Shown: one piece after another, positions 45,441-55,220 of the stretch
How positions within the stretch are numbered: the stretch's first letter is position 1
Layout: each line of letters opens with the position of its first letter
Source: Chryseobacterium sp. W4I1
GTDB taxonomy: Bacteria > Bacteroidota > Bacteroidia > Flavobacteriales > Weeksellaceae
Direction of reading: 5' to 3'
Length of the DNA stretch: 64,000 bases
Assembly: GCF_030816115.1 (NCBI RefSeq)
Contig: NZ_JAUSXQ010000001.1
Location: 2,294,001-2,358,000 of the forward strand
Notes under the pieces: generated by a model
The model's database searches: none
Told to the model about the DNA's origin: nothing
The model's input: the letters and a program-made list of their open reading frames with translations, nothing else
Position numbers and translations under genes: made by a program

Positions 45441-45911
45441 ATGCGAAATAATCTTTATCTCATCATTATATTATGTTCTCTTACCAGTTGCTATACGTAC
45501 CAGGTAAAAAAGCCAGCAGATCCGGCGACCGACAGTAAGCAGGAATCTAAAAAAAGGACAGCTACTGCTGATAATATTGCCACGCCAATGAAAAATACAA
45601 CAGCTGCATCCCAAAACCTTAACTTACAACCAACGCCGGCCCCGGTTAATATCCAGGAAAAACTTGCCGCAGGTAAAAATGTTAAAATAGACGTTGATGG
45701 CAGGAGCTATAAAGTAATCGTTGACAAGTGGGAAAGCGACAGCCTGGTGGCCCACCCGGTGCATAATCCTAAAAAAATCCTGAAATTCCATAAGAACCAG
45801 ATCAATAGTGAGAAAATTGCAGAAAAACGTTTTTCACAGCCTATAGCTGATATTATTACGGTGGTGGCTTATGCCGCAATTGGTGTTGGAATCTATCTTC
45901 TGGTCCGCTAA
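45441..45911 (+). CDS. lipoprotein with C-terminal membrane helix, 156 aa
   Basis: Signal peptide with lipobox (SLTSCYT, Cys17), then a Ser/Thr/Pro/Lys-rich linker (about 25-70). A small domain GKNVKIDVDGRSYKVIVDKW (about 75-125) and a C-terminal hydrophobic helix (IADIITVVAYAAIGVGIYLLV) follow. No family is recognised. The pairing of a lipid anchor and a C-terminal helix is unusual. A terminator follows. Confidence 0.6.
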   Translation: MRNNLYLIIILCSLTSCYTYQVKKPADPATDSKQESKKRTATADNIATPMKNTTAASQNLNLQPTPAPVNIQEKLAAGKNVKIDVDGRSYKVIVDKWESDSLVAHPVHNPKKILKFHKNQINSEKIAEKRFSQPIADIITVVAYAAIGVGIYLLVR

Positions 45912-45945
45912 TTTTTTAAAATTTTCCGGAATATTAAAAACAAAC

Positions 45946-45967
45946 AGCACCATTACCCAATGATGCT
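45946..45967. terminator. terminator after lipoprotein gene
   Basis: AGCACCATT pairs with AATGATGCT with one mismatch around a 4-nt loop, followed by ATTTTTTAATTT. It lies between convergent genes and may serve both. Confidence 0.55.
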
Positions 45968-45997
45968 ATTTTTTAATTTACAAATATAACAGAGATT

Positions 45998-47503
45998 TTA
46001 GTTTAAAGTTTTATTTCCCTTTTGAACAAAATCATTCCACTGCTTATTCAGATATGTGATGGCTTCCTTTTTCTGGTCTTTATTTAAAGAAGAATAATTA
46101 ACAGAGTTAAAGACAAGCTTTTTAAGTGCCTTCACATCCAGCTCCCAATATATAAAAGCTACCCAGAAATCATAGCTGAGGCCTTCGTAGCCATACACTG
46201 ACGGATCATCGCTGTTAATGGAACACTGCACGCCGTTGCTCATCAAAACCCTTGCAGGATGATTTCTCAGATCGCTTACATAGCCCAAAACCTGGTTACT
46301 GATGGGACTTACCTCAACCAGTTTGTCTTGCTTTCTGACCTCTTCCATTGTAGCTGGGAAATAGATCAGGTTAAGGCCATGCCCTATCCGTCGGTTATTC
46401 AGTAAAGCAACATCCAGAATATTTTTATTGAAAACAGAATTGCTTTCGCCGGCATGAAGGAAAAGCGGCATTTCTACCCCATACTTTTTAGAAAGTTCAT
46501 TCAGCTTCATCCAGTTTTTCTGAAAATAATAAATGCTGTTTCCGGCAGCCTCATCTGCCACAAGATCAAAACCCGAAATCATGTCCGGGAATTCTTTTTT
46601 GAGCTCAAAAGCGGTTTCAAGCTGTTTTTCTACACCTTCGGGATCTAAAAATTTAAAGCTCGAATAAATTAATTTCAAGCTGAACTGCGGATTCGTTTGA
46701 CGGACTTGTCTAAGAACGTCCTGCAAATCTGTAATTGAAGTTTTTAAAGGATATTTTCCATGCTGGAAATCGTAAAGCTCATCGAATATAAACCTGATCT
46801 CCACATGCTGTACATGATCTTTGGTCAGATCCTGAAAACCTTTCAGATAATATTCTTTGAAGAAAGGACGGTAAGGCAGCAGGAGGTTGATGCGTTTGAA
46901 ACGCTTCTCAAACTCCACCCAGTAATCCGTATAGGTACAGAGCTTATCCCTTTTTAAGGTAAGAAGATCCTGCAGTTCTTTTTCAAAACCGGGGTCCGAA
47001 GCCAGTTTCTTATCCAGGCTTACAAATCCTGCCGGAACATTTTCCTTCGTAAAAAAAGCCAGCTGCCCGAAAATATACTGGTCATTATCCTTCTGATCAT
47101 AAACATAGCATTCCTTATATTTTCTTGCCACCGAAATCACCCATTTTACATCTGCCAGCCCTCCGCTGTGGCTGTGCAGCAAACCTCCTTTCGGCATTGT
47201 CTGGAGGATTTTAAATAATCTGCTGGTTTCAATCAGAGGTTTTAATTCATTAAAAGAACTGTTGAACAGAGATATTTTTTGTGTTTCTGCTTCGGTAAGG
47301 ACTTGTTTTCTTAGCTGAAATAGTTTTTTATCCAACACCATTTCCGCATCCGATAATTTTATGTCTGCATCAAAAGCAAGGGCTTCATTCTTCTGCTCGG
47401 ATGATTTCCAGTCCTGAGCATAGGTAGATTGTCCGGCCATTTTATTCTGACCGCCGAAAAAAGTAAATCCAAGGAGTAAAATATAAGTAAGGTATCTTTT
47501 CAT
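45998..47503 (-). CDS. adenosine deaminase-family enzyme (ADGF/CECR1-like), secreted, about 501 aa
   Basis: Metal-dependent deaminase of the amidohydrolase superfamily. The start chosen is the Met of MKRYLTYILLLGF at 47503, which gives a clean signal peptide; the frame is open to 47539. Motifs are HSHSGG (metal ligands), LHAGES, RIGHGLN, EVSPISNQVLGY and the zinc-site NSDDPS. The extended N-terminal region before HSHSGG is like that of secreted ADGF-type deaminases and unlike cytoplasmic Add. The likely reaction is adenosine to inosine in the periplasm or outside. A -7 element lies upstream at 47582. Confidence 0.85.
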   Translation of the reverse strand: MKRYLTYILLLGFTFFGGQNKMAGQSTYAQDWKSSEQKNEALAFDADIKLSDAEMVLDKKLFQLRKQVLTEAETQKISLFNSSFNELKPLIETSRLFKILQTMPKGGLLHSHSGGLADVKWVISVARKYKECYVYDQKDNDQYIFGQLAFFTKENVPAGFVSLDKKLASDPGFEKELQDLLTLKRDKLCTYTDYWVEFEKRFKRINLLLPYRPFFKEYYLKGFQDLTKDHVQHVEIRFIFDELYDFQHGKYPLKTSITDLQDVLRQVRQTNPQFSLKLIYSSFKFLDPEGVEKQLETAFELKKEFPDMISGFDLVADEAAGNSIYYFQKNWMKLNELSKKYGVEMPLFLHAGESNSVFNKNILDVALLNNRRIGHGLNLIYFPATMEEVRKQDKLVEVSPISNQVLGYVSDLRNHPARVLMSNGVQCSINSDDPSVYGYEGLSYDFWVAFIYWELDVKALKKLVFNSVNYSSLNKDQKKEAITYLNKQWNDFVQKGNKTLN

Positions 47504-47581
47504 ATTAATATGGGAACTTGTTTTGCATAGGTGATGCACTTATCATTAAAACAATTCTGACAAAAAGTTTTAATAAAACTA

Positions 47582-47589
47582 CAAAGTTA
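47582..47589 (-). promoter_or_regulatory. -7 promoter element of deaminase gene
   Basis: In the minus direction this reads TAACTTTG, a full match to TAnnTTTG, about 79 bp upstream of the chosen start codon. Confidence 0.45.
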
Positions 47590-47711
47590 ATGCATACCAC
47601 GCAATTCTCAAGGTATATCGGAATTCAAAGTCTTTATTTTGCCATTAAAATTCCGCCTCAGGATTGATCATTTTTCCTCTTTTAAATGGCTCAGAACAAC
47701 AAAACGGGTTA

Positions 47712-47744
47712 AAAAAAAGGCATTGTAAATTATCATTACAATGC
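47712..47744 (-). terminator. terminator of the esterase/TonB operon
   Basis: In the minus direction GCATTGTAA pairs with TTACAATGC around a 7-nt loop and is followed by CCTTTTTTTT. It lies 40 bp after the stop codon of the esterase gene that ends at 47784. Confidence 0.85.
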
Positions 47745-47783
47745 TTTCCGAACTATTAGCTCAGTTATTTCAATATACAACTA

Positions 47784-48965
47784 TCAGTTTCCCAGATTAT
47801 TATTCTTTAAAAACTCCTCTATTTTATTCCATTCAATCTGTCCGGCAATAGAATTGGAATTGGCATCAAAAACGTGTTCACCATAAGGAATTTCAACATA
47901 AGAGACAGGAAGCTTCAATTCTGTGGCTTTTTTCACAAATGTTCTTGTAGCTTCTACATTGACTACATGATCTATTTCTCCGGCAATAATGAATGTAGGG
48001 GAAATGCCTTTGGAAAGCTGGTCTATTAAATTCAGCTGGGCATAGCGCTGTGGAAATTCGGAAGGTGAACCTCCGAGATATCTTCTTGCTGCGTATTTGA
48101 GATCGATATTCTTTTTCTCATCTATTTTCTGCCAGAGCTCGGATAAGCTGACAGGCGGATAAATCGCAATAACTCCTGCCGAAACCGGAGGCTGTGGGGA
48201 ATCATAAGATTTAGCAAAACCTTGTCTCAATCCTAAATCTGCCTGCATCACCAAAGCTGCTCCCGCAGAACCACCTACCAAAACTATTTTGTTTGGGTCA
48301 ACATTGAATTTTTTTGAATTTTTCACAACGAACCCCATTGAAGTCACTACAGAATTAACCGCAGATTCCCAGTTGTGCCGGTCTTCTTTTCCTAAAGGAT
48401 AATCTATGGAAAAAACGGTATATCCATGATCTTTAAACCAATTGGCAGCATAACCAACCTGAGTTCTGTTTCCTTCAATAAAAGCACCCCCGTGAACAAG
48501 AATAACAGGAATTGCAGGTGATGAAGATCTTTTTTCCGGGCGGAAAACATCTATATGCTGTTCTTCATTATAAATAGTGAGATAAGAATACGTTTCGGTA
48601 GGTTTTATAGGCTCTTCATGCCCTTTTAATCCCTGAGAAAAGGAAACTTTGGCATTGTATTTTTTAGCCGTGGAAAACATAACCACTGTGAAAAAAAACT
48701 GGGCAATGAAAAAAAGAACCGAAAGGATCAGGTTAACAATCAGTAATTTCCGCCAATATTTCCCATATCTATAGAAAAGAAAACAGATAATGATCAATAC
48801 CAGGCTCAAAACAACAAACTGCGAATTGAACTGCATAGCAAACGAACTGCTGTAACCGCTCAGAAGCATGGGTGCTTTCAGATACACTGAAATCATAGGA
48901 ATAACCAATAAAATCAGGATGATGAACAGTAAAATGGCTAAGAATATATTTAAATTTTTTTTCAT
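47784..48965 (-). CDS. membrane-anchored alpha/beta hydrolase (HSL/carboxylesterase type), 393 aa
   Basis: Three N-terminal hydrophobic helices (about 7-28, 46-66 and 73-95) precede a carboxylesterase domain. It has the oxyanion motif HGGAFIEGN, the nucleophile elbow VGGSAGAAL, Asp in AGEIDHVVNV and the catalytic His in YGEHVFD. The membrane anchor is unusual for this family and places the enzyme at the inner membrane. It is the last gene of a four-gene operon with the TonB receptor upstream by 4 bp. Confidence 0.85.
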   Translation of the reverse strand: MKKNLNIFLAILLFIILILLVIPMISVYLKAPMLLSGYSSSFAMQFNSQFVVLSLVLIIICFLFYRYGKYWRKLLIVNLILSVLFFIAQFFFTVVMFSTAKKYNAKVSFSQGLKGHEEPIKPTETYSYLTIYNEEQHIDVFRPEKRSSSPAIPVILVHGGAFIEGNRTQVGYAANWFKDHGYTVFSIDYPLGKEDRHNWESAVNSVVTSMGFVVKNSKKFNVDPNKIVLVGGSAGAALVMQADLGLRQGFAKSYDSPQPPVSAGVIAIYPPVSLSELWQKIDEKKNIDLKYAARRYLGGSPSEFPQRYAQLNLIDQLSKGISPTFIIAGEIDHVVNVEATRTFVKKATELKLPVSYVEIPYGEHVFDANSNSIAGQIEWNKIEEFLKNNNLGN

Positions 48966-48969
48966 GATA

Positions 48970-51631
48970 TTAAAATTTATAGGTTACCGTAACATACCCG
49001 GAAGTCGGCGGAATGGCAATGGTAAAATAAGGAGTATTATTGGCAACCGCAGAAGCGTATTCGGCCTGGGTAAAGTTTTCGAAGCCTGCAAGTTGCTGCT
49101 GAAGAGTTCCCGGTCTCTGGTAGCTCATCACCCCATATTTGTTAAATACATTATTCACATTCACAAGCATACTGAGATTTTCATTTACATTATATCCTAT
49201 TCCAAGGTCGAACTGGGAAAATCCCGGCAGTTTGTAGACATTGGTATTGCTGCCCTCCCTTTTACCCATATAATTCCAGGTTACAAATCCGAATGCCTTA
49301 CCGATTTTCAGATTAGGAGTTACATTAGCCATAATTTTTGGTGTATAGGCTATGGTGGTTCCTGAATATGAAAACACAGTATCATCAGCAGGGCCAGGCG
49401 CGCTTCCGAGGTTCCATAGATACCCTTCTTTCACTTTCGGGTCCTGCAATGTAAGCACCGCCCTTATGCTGAAGTTGTCGGCAGGCCTGATGTTGGTTTC
49501 CAATTCAATACCATAGGTTTCATTCTTATTATACAATGATGGAGTGGTGTAAAACCCGCCTTTTCCGTCATCTGCCATAAAGCTGTAAGGAACATTGCTC
49601 AGCAAACTGTAAAATGGTGTTATAAAAGCATCAAAATAAGTTGTTTTCGTCTTAAATCCCATTTCCACCTGCTGGGTTTTCCTGGATTGAGGATCTAATA
49701 GATCTATGGTTTCCGGTCTGTTGGCTGCAAAGAACATATCAAGATCCGGAGATTTGCTGCCTTTTGAATACCTGGCATATACGGCAACATTATTATTGAA
49801 TTTATAATTCAACGCTGCCGAATAGGAAAAGTTCTCCAACTGTCTGCTATAACCAACATTTGTAAGTTTTGTCAAAGCATTGTTATTGTAAAGGGTATAA
49901 ATGCTGCCATCCGTACCGCCGTTTTTATCTGAAAACAAATAGGTTCGGGTATTATCTCCTTTGATCCATACTTTTTCATACCGTATTCCCCAATCCAGCG
50001 TCAGATGATCTGTAATGTCCCACGTATGCCCAAAAAACACGGCTCCCTGTTGCTGTTTAGCCTTGAATTCAATTAAATCTCCCGTGCTGCCTGCTGCCTG
50101 TGCAAAACCGTCATTATTGGTCAGCTGATATACACCGGGTTTTGTAAAGTCTAAAGTGGTAACCCCTGTTAAACTTAAGGTCATCATTCTTGGACGGTTC
50201 TCTAAGGTGGTAAGTCCTATCCCATTGATTCCGGAAAATCGCCATACATCGGAATAGCCGTAATAGCCGCCAAATGAGAAATTCATATTGTTCCATTTTT
50301 TATTAATGGTCAGCTGGTTCATAGATTCCTTCACCTTATTTTCATAAAAATTAAGAGCTGACATTAAAAATGAATTATTTTGAATAGACTGACCCGGCAA
50401 CTGATTCTTGGTGATCTGGTAAACAGGTAATCCACCGGCTCCCGGGGCAGCATTCACACTGGCAAGTTCTTGCCCTGTAAGCGCATCTTTAAAGGAATAG
50501 GTTCCCACTCCCAGTCCGCCGACCAAAAAATAAGAGGTCAAATCATCCAGCGAGGTAAGAAAAGAATTTCCTACGCTGTTCTGCACCACATCATTATCAG
50601 AATATTTGCTTGCCAGGAACAGCTTCCATCCATTTCCAAGATTATGGTCCCAGTTGAGTCCTATGGAGCGGTATTTATTGCTAACCAGACGGCCTGAATT
50701 ATAATCTATATTCCCGCCATGAATAAAATCCGGAGAATTGTATTGTAATTTCGGAATCAGCAAAGACGAGCTGCTGCTGAATCCTTCTGCCGGTTCGGGG
50801 TTTGAATAATTTCTTGTAGGAACCAACTGAGCATAGCCATTTTTGTCATCAAGATATTTTAGAAATACTTTTAAACTTCCTTTATTGTATTTTTTGACAA
50901 TATTTGCTTTTACCTGTCCACCATTATTGAACGGATAGCCTGCATATCTTGCTCCTAAATCGTACCGGTAAAATCCTCCGATATTAAAAAACCAGTTATC
51001 TCCCAAAGGACCTCCAAAGTTGGCATCCATTCTATGATATCCTGAGTTATCTGCCCCCTGAACGCCATATTTAGCCCGGATTTCACCACCGAATTTATTG
51101 CCGCCCGTTTTAGAAATATAATTGAAAATTCCACCCGGTGCATTAGCAGCCGTAATAGAAGCAGGACCTCCTCTCACCGCATCAATCTGGGAAATAGTGG
51201 CATCTGCTCTCAGAAAAAAGTCAGGCCCGTAATTATAATAGGTGGTATTGGTTACCGGTAAACCATCTTCCTGCATAGAGATATACTCATAAGCAAAAGT
51301 ACCGTCTGAAGAACCTGCACTGATTCCTCTTGAGCTTACATTATTTCTGATCTCTCCCAAGGATGAATTCACATAAACTCCCGGAACATTTTTAAGCAGG
51401 TCTGCAGCACTGTTGGGAACCTGTTTTTCAATGACGTCGCTTTTCAGAACAGAGATTGCGACCGGGGCATTCATTCTTGTCCTTTTAATCAAATACCCCG
51501 GTCATGATCACCTCATCAATATCTTTTGTTTTCGTTGTGTCAGCTTCCTTTTTCTGGGCTGTTACATTGGAAAAGGCTGCCAGGAAAAGTACGGCTACCG
51601 TAATTTTTGTATTTAAAAATGTAGTTTTCAT
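48970..51631 (-). pseudogene. TonB-dependent outer-membrane receptor, frameshifted near N-terminus
   Basis: Siderophore-type (not SusC-type) receptor. The ATG at 51631 gives a signal peptide (MKTTFLNTKITVAVLF, ending VTAQ) and the TonB box KDIDEVIMTGVFD, then stops. The rest (APVAISVLKSDVIEKQ, plug, and a 22-strand barrel ending YVTVTYKF) lies one frame over from about 51490. Dropping one T in GATTAAAAGG gives GVFDKRTRMNAPVAISV and an unbroken 886-residue protein. It has no carboxypeptidase-like domain and no SusD partner. It is cotranscribed with two esterases and an acyl-CoA ligase. Confidence 0.87.
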
Positions 51632-51644
51632 AATATTTTAATCA

Positions 51645-52523
51645 TTAATTTGTGCCATACTTTTTAAGCCATTCCGCCACATGGGTAAATACCACCTGCT
51701 CATCTGCCGGTAATTTTGTAATAAGATGTCCTGCTCCGGGAACTACGATCAGTTTGTACTGAGTACCTTTTGCCTTCAGAGCTTTTTCCAGGATATAAGC
51801 CTGTTGGATGGGAACTACTTCATCCTTATCACCATGAATAATCATTGTGGGAATCTGATTAACAAATTTTACAGGACTGGTTTTAGCGTAAGCTTCCGGG
51901 ATAGCATCACCGGGATTCCAGACTGTTTTGTTTCCTGACATTTTATCCAGAACCTCCAAAAGGTTCGCTGCTTTTACATACGTCAGGGTCTGAACATCCG
52001 TAAAATCTACCGGACCACACATTTCTATGATGGTTTTGATCTGAGGATTTTTTGTGTAGGCATACATCAGCGAAACATGAGCCCCGGAGCTTCCTCCGGA
52101 AATTGAAAAGCCATTTTTCCTGGTATTCCATTCCTGAGCGTGGGCAGAAAGGTATTTTACAACCTGATCAATATCATCCAGAAGCTCCGGAAGATGAGTA
52201 TCTGTAAGATTCGCATAACGGTAATCCAGATTGGCAACCGCAATTCCCTGTGAAAGAAGGTATTCAGAGATCTTCGTATCATAGGTCTTATCACCCTGCG
52301 TCCACGCTCCTCCGTGAATATGAACGAGAAATGCAGTTTTCGGGCTCCTGTCGGCAGGAAGATAAACATCCATCACATTTCTTTCATGTGACCCATATTT
52401 TATATCGGTGAGTTTTTCTTGTTTCAGACCCACAGAAACCGTTTTGTTACTTTCCGTATTTTGTACTGAGCAGCTTACTGTCAATAATCCAATGGACAGC
52501 AGTGCGATTTTAAAATAATTCAT
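51645..52523 (-). CDS. alpha/beta hydrolase lipoprotein (carboxylesterase), 292 aa
   Basis: Signal peptide with lipobox (TVSCSVQ, Cys19). The core has HIHGGAWTQGD (oxyanion), ISGGSSGAHVSL (nucleophile Ser), Asp in HGDKDEVVP and the catalytic His in GAGHLIT, as in BD-FAE/HSL-type esterases. Being a lipoprotein, it probably acts in the periplasm or at the surface. It lies 5 bp after the acyl-CoA ligase and 13 bp before the TonB receptor, so all are on one transcript. Confidence 0.87.
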   Translation of the reverse strand: MNYFKIALLSIGLLTVSCSVQNTESNKTVSVGLKQEKLTDIKYGSHERNVMDVYLPADRSPKTAFLVHIHGGAWTQGDKTYDTKISEYLLSQGIAVANLDYRYANLTDTHLPELLDDIDQVVKYLSAHAQEWNTRKNGFSISGGSSGAHVSLMYAYTKNPQIKTIIEMCGPVDFTDVQTLTYVKAANLLEVLDKMSGNKTVWNPGDAIPEAYAKTSPVKFVNQIPTMIIHGDKDEVVPIQQAYILEKALKAKGTQYKLIVVPGAGHLITKLPADEQVVFTHVAEWLKKYGTN

Positions 52524-52528
52524 TTCAG

Positions 52529-54052
52529 CTAGTTTTTTAAGTTCTTTTTAAGTATTTTTCCTGTTGCGCTTAATGGCATTTCATCTATAAATTCTATGAT
52601 TCTCGGATATTTATATTTGGCAATTCTTTCTTTTGTCCATAACTTAATATCTTCTTCGGAAGCCTTGCTTTCTTTTTTCCTTACTACAAATGCTTTAATT
52701 TCTTCCCCGAGTTTTTCATCTTCGATCCCGATAACGGCTACCATGGAAATATCAGGATTTCTCATCATCATTTCTTCTACTTCCCGCGGATAGACATTCA
52801 TTCCGCCTCTGATAATCATTTCTTTTTTACGGTCGACAATGAAGAAAAACCCGTCTTCATCCTTTACGGCAATATCTCCGGAAAACATCCATCCGTTTTT
52901 CAAAACTTCCTCAGTTTCTTTAGGTTTTCTGTAATAAGATTTCATCACATTGGGGCCACGATAGATCAATTCTCCTTTTTCACCGACCGGCAGTTCATTG
53001 CAGCGATCATCTACAATCTTAACATCAACACCCCAGATAGGCGTTCCGATAGAACCGGGCTTCCTTCCTGTTTTCAACTGGTTAAATGTCACTACAGGAG
53101 AGCCTTCGGACATCCCATAACCTTCAATGATCGGAACTCCGAAGCTATTTTCAAATTCATCAATGATTTTTACAGGAAGAGAAGCCCCACCGGAAACACA
53201 GATTCTTAATTTTTTAATGCTATTGGTATTTTCTTCGGTATTGTCTTCATTCAGAAGTGCCCAATACATAGAGGGAACACCTGCAAAAATTCTGATATCA
53301 AAATGAGGAATAAGCTGGTAAACTGTTTTTGCATCGAATTTTGACAAAAGGACAAGATGGAGTGATCTCCGGATTCCTGCAAGCATCATTACCGTTAAGC
53401 CAAAAATGTGAAATAATGGTAAAACTACAAGCTGGGCCTCAAATTCAGCAGAAGCAATGATGGTTGTGCTGGCTTCTGCATTGGTAAAAAGATTAATATG
53501 CGAAAGCTCCGCTCCTTTCGGTTTTCCTGTGGTTCCGGAAGTATAAATAATAACGGCTGTGTCTTCTGAGGAAGTCATATAAGATTCAAAATCTGCTTTT
53601 TCATTCATGATGAGATTATCAAAATTCTCTACATCATCTGCTAAATTTCCAATACTTATAAAATCTCTGCATGATGGTGTCTTATCAAAGCCTTCCTTAC
53701 CGAATTTCCCTGTTGGGAGTTCCGGAGTTCCGGCAAAACAGAAGAACATTGTACTGTCGGAATCGGAAAGGTGATAAGTGATTTCTTCAGGTTTGAGAAA
53801 GATACTGAGCGGAACCACAGTTGCCCCAGCCTTTAATATTCCGAAAAAAACAATTGGGAACTGAAGAATATTAGGGCAGAGTAAGGCAACCTTATCACCA
53901 TGACCTATTCCTTTTTTTGTAAGTGCATGAGCAGTCTGGCAGACTTTTTCATGAAATATTTTATAGCTTAAAGTAGTTTTATCAAGACTTAAAGCTGGTT
54001 TTTCAGGATTTCTTTTTGCAATTTGTTCTACTAAAATAGATAAGTTAAGCAT
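52529..54052 (-). CDS. long-chain acyl-CoA ligase / AMP-dependent synthetase, 507 aa
   Basis: ANL-superfamily adenylating enzyme. The P-loop-like motif TAVIIYTSGTTGKPKGAEL, the A5 motif EGYGMSEGSP, the A8 hinge region DIAVKDEDGFFFIVDRKKEMI and the C-terminal catalytic Lys in SATGKILKK are all present. No signal peptide is seen, so it is cytoplasmic. It activates a carboxylic acid, most likely a fatty or aromatic acid, with CoA. As first gene of the esterase/TonB operon it could activate the acid released by the esterases. An AraC-type double operator lies upstream at 54163-54197. Confidence 0.9.
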   Translation of the reverse strand: MLNLSILVEQIAKRNPEKPALSLDKTTLSYKIFHEKVCQTAHALTKKGIGHGDKVALLCPNILQFPIVFFGILKAGATVVPLSIFLKPEEITYHLSDSDSTMFFCFAGTPELPTGKFGKEGFDKTPSCRDFISIGNLADDVENFDNLIMNEKADFESYMTSSEDTAVIIYTSGTTGKPKGAELSHINLFTNAEASTTIIASAEFEAQLVVLPLFHIFGLTVMMLAGIRRSLHLVLLSKFDAKTVYQLIPHFDIRIFAGVPSMYWALLNEDNTEENTNSIKKLRICVSGGASLPVKIIDEFENSFGVPIIEGYGMSEGSPVVTFNQLKTGRKPGSIGTPIWGVDVKIVDDRCNELPVGEKGELIYRGPNVMKSYYRKPKETEEVLKNGWMFSGDIAVKDEDGFFFIVDRKKEMIIRGGMNVYPREVEEMMMRNPDISMVAVIGIEDEKLGEEIKAFVVRKKESKASEEDIKLWTKERIAKYKYPRIIEFIDEMPLSATGKILKKNLKN

Positions 54053-54162
54053 AGTTGATGTTCACATTACGTTAATATTGATATGGAATCCCTTTAACCA
54101 AGGCAGTTTCCATATAAACTAATCTTAACTCCAAATTAATGATAACGAGAACAGGTGCTGAC

Positions 54163-54197
54163 ACGAAAAGGAAATTCCGTGATACGAAAAGGAAATT
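54163..54197. promoter_or_regulatory. direct-repeat operator (two 14-mers, 21-bp period), copy 1
   Basis: ACGAAAAGGAAATT occurs at 54163-54176 and again, identically, at 54184-54197, giving a 21-bp period, two helical turns, as is typical of AraC-family sites. It lies 111 bp upstream of the acyl-CoA ligase start codon. A one-mismatch -7 element (54132-54139) lies 24 bp downstream in the direction of transcription. The same paired motif occurs at 57612-57646. Confidence 0.75.
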
Positions 54198-54280
54198 TTT
54201 TTAATAGTGTATAAAAATACAAAATCTGTAAACGCTTTTACAGACTGCGTTTACATGATTGTACGGAAAGGTGTTTAATT

Positions 54281-55156
54281 TTACAAACGTTCTTCAGAGG
54301 GAAGTTTTCCGAAGTAACGGAGATAGAGCTGGGAAAAATGCCCGCGGTTATTATAGCCGATAAAATCGCTGATCTCACCAACGGATTTTTCGGTTTCCAA
54401 AAGCATAGATCTGGCCATCTCCATTCTGGCTTTAATAATATATTGATGGATAGGCAACCGGGTATAATCTTTAAATCCTTTTTTAAGATCACTGCTGTTG
54501 AGTCCGCAATAACGGCTTATTTCTCTGATGGCCAGACTCTGGAATGCATTGGTATCTACAAAATCTTTCGCCAGTTTTATTTTGTCTTCAAATGCTTTTT
54601 TGTGTTCAAATGTTTTCTCATCAGAAAGAAGGTAATGAATCCAGTAGCTTAGGAATTCCAGAATTCTGCTTTCGAGGATGATGCTGCAGGATGCGTCATC
54701 AAACGGGGTATCGAAAATAGTTTTGAGTTTTTCCTGGCTCAGGTAATTGCGCTGTGCATTTTCCAGCTTCTCTTTCAGCAGTCCGTTATCTTTCGGAAAA
54801 ATACTTTTCGGAACAAAAATCCTTACCCCATCTATATCGGTAGTATTGTGCTCAAATTCTTTTTCGTTGTTGATGAAATTACTGCTGATCTTTCCTTCTT
54901 TATTGATGCGGAAATCCATCATTCCGTTATCCCCTACTTTATGGGGTGAATGGAAAATGGTGTCTTCCTGAAAGTTCCATTTTCCACGGAAAAAATGAAA
55001 ATTCTTTTTACTGAAAAGAATCAGCTTCCCGCTTCCCAAATCCTCCGGCATTTCCAGAACAGTAGAGTTCAGAAAATCTGTATCACAAAATCTGTAATCC
55101 TGAATCAGACCTTGTTTAAAACCATCTGACTCCAGGTAAGGAAGAAGCAATTCCAT
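54281..55156 (-). CDS. AraC family regulator, PchR-like, 291 aa
   Basis: Soluble AraC/XylS regulator with no membrane segment. An N-terminal sensory region of about 180 residues precedes the DNA-binding domain at about 190-291, with IREISRYCGLNSSDLKKGFK and IGYNNRGHFSQLYLRYFGKLPSEE. The overall length and helix pattern resemble PchR-type regulators. It lies just upstream of the operon with the acyl-CoA ligase, TonB receptor and esterases, and next to the double operator. It is therefore the leading candidate to bind that operator. Confidence 0.85.
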   Translation of the reverse strand: MELLLPYLESDGFKQGLIQDYRFCDTDFLNSTVLEMPEDLGSGKLILFSKKNFHFFRGKWNFQEDTIFHSPHKVGDNGMMDFRINKEGKISSNFINNEKEFEHNTTDIDGVRIFVPKSIFPKDNGLLKEKLENAQRNYLSQEKLKTIFDTPFDDASCSIILESRILEFLSYWIHYLLSDEKTFEHKKAFEDKIKLAKDFVDTNAFQSLAIREISRYCGLNSSDLKKGFKDYTRLPIHQYIIKARMEMARSMLLETEKSVGEISDFIGYNNRGHFSQLYLRYFGKLPSEERL

Positions 55157-55220
55157 AAAAACGGTAATTTGTTGGGATGTAAGTTAACAAAATTTTAAAA
55201 CATGACAAATATCATGTATT

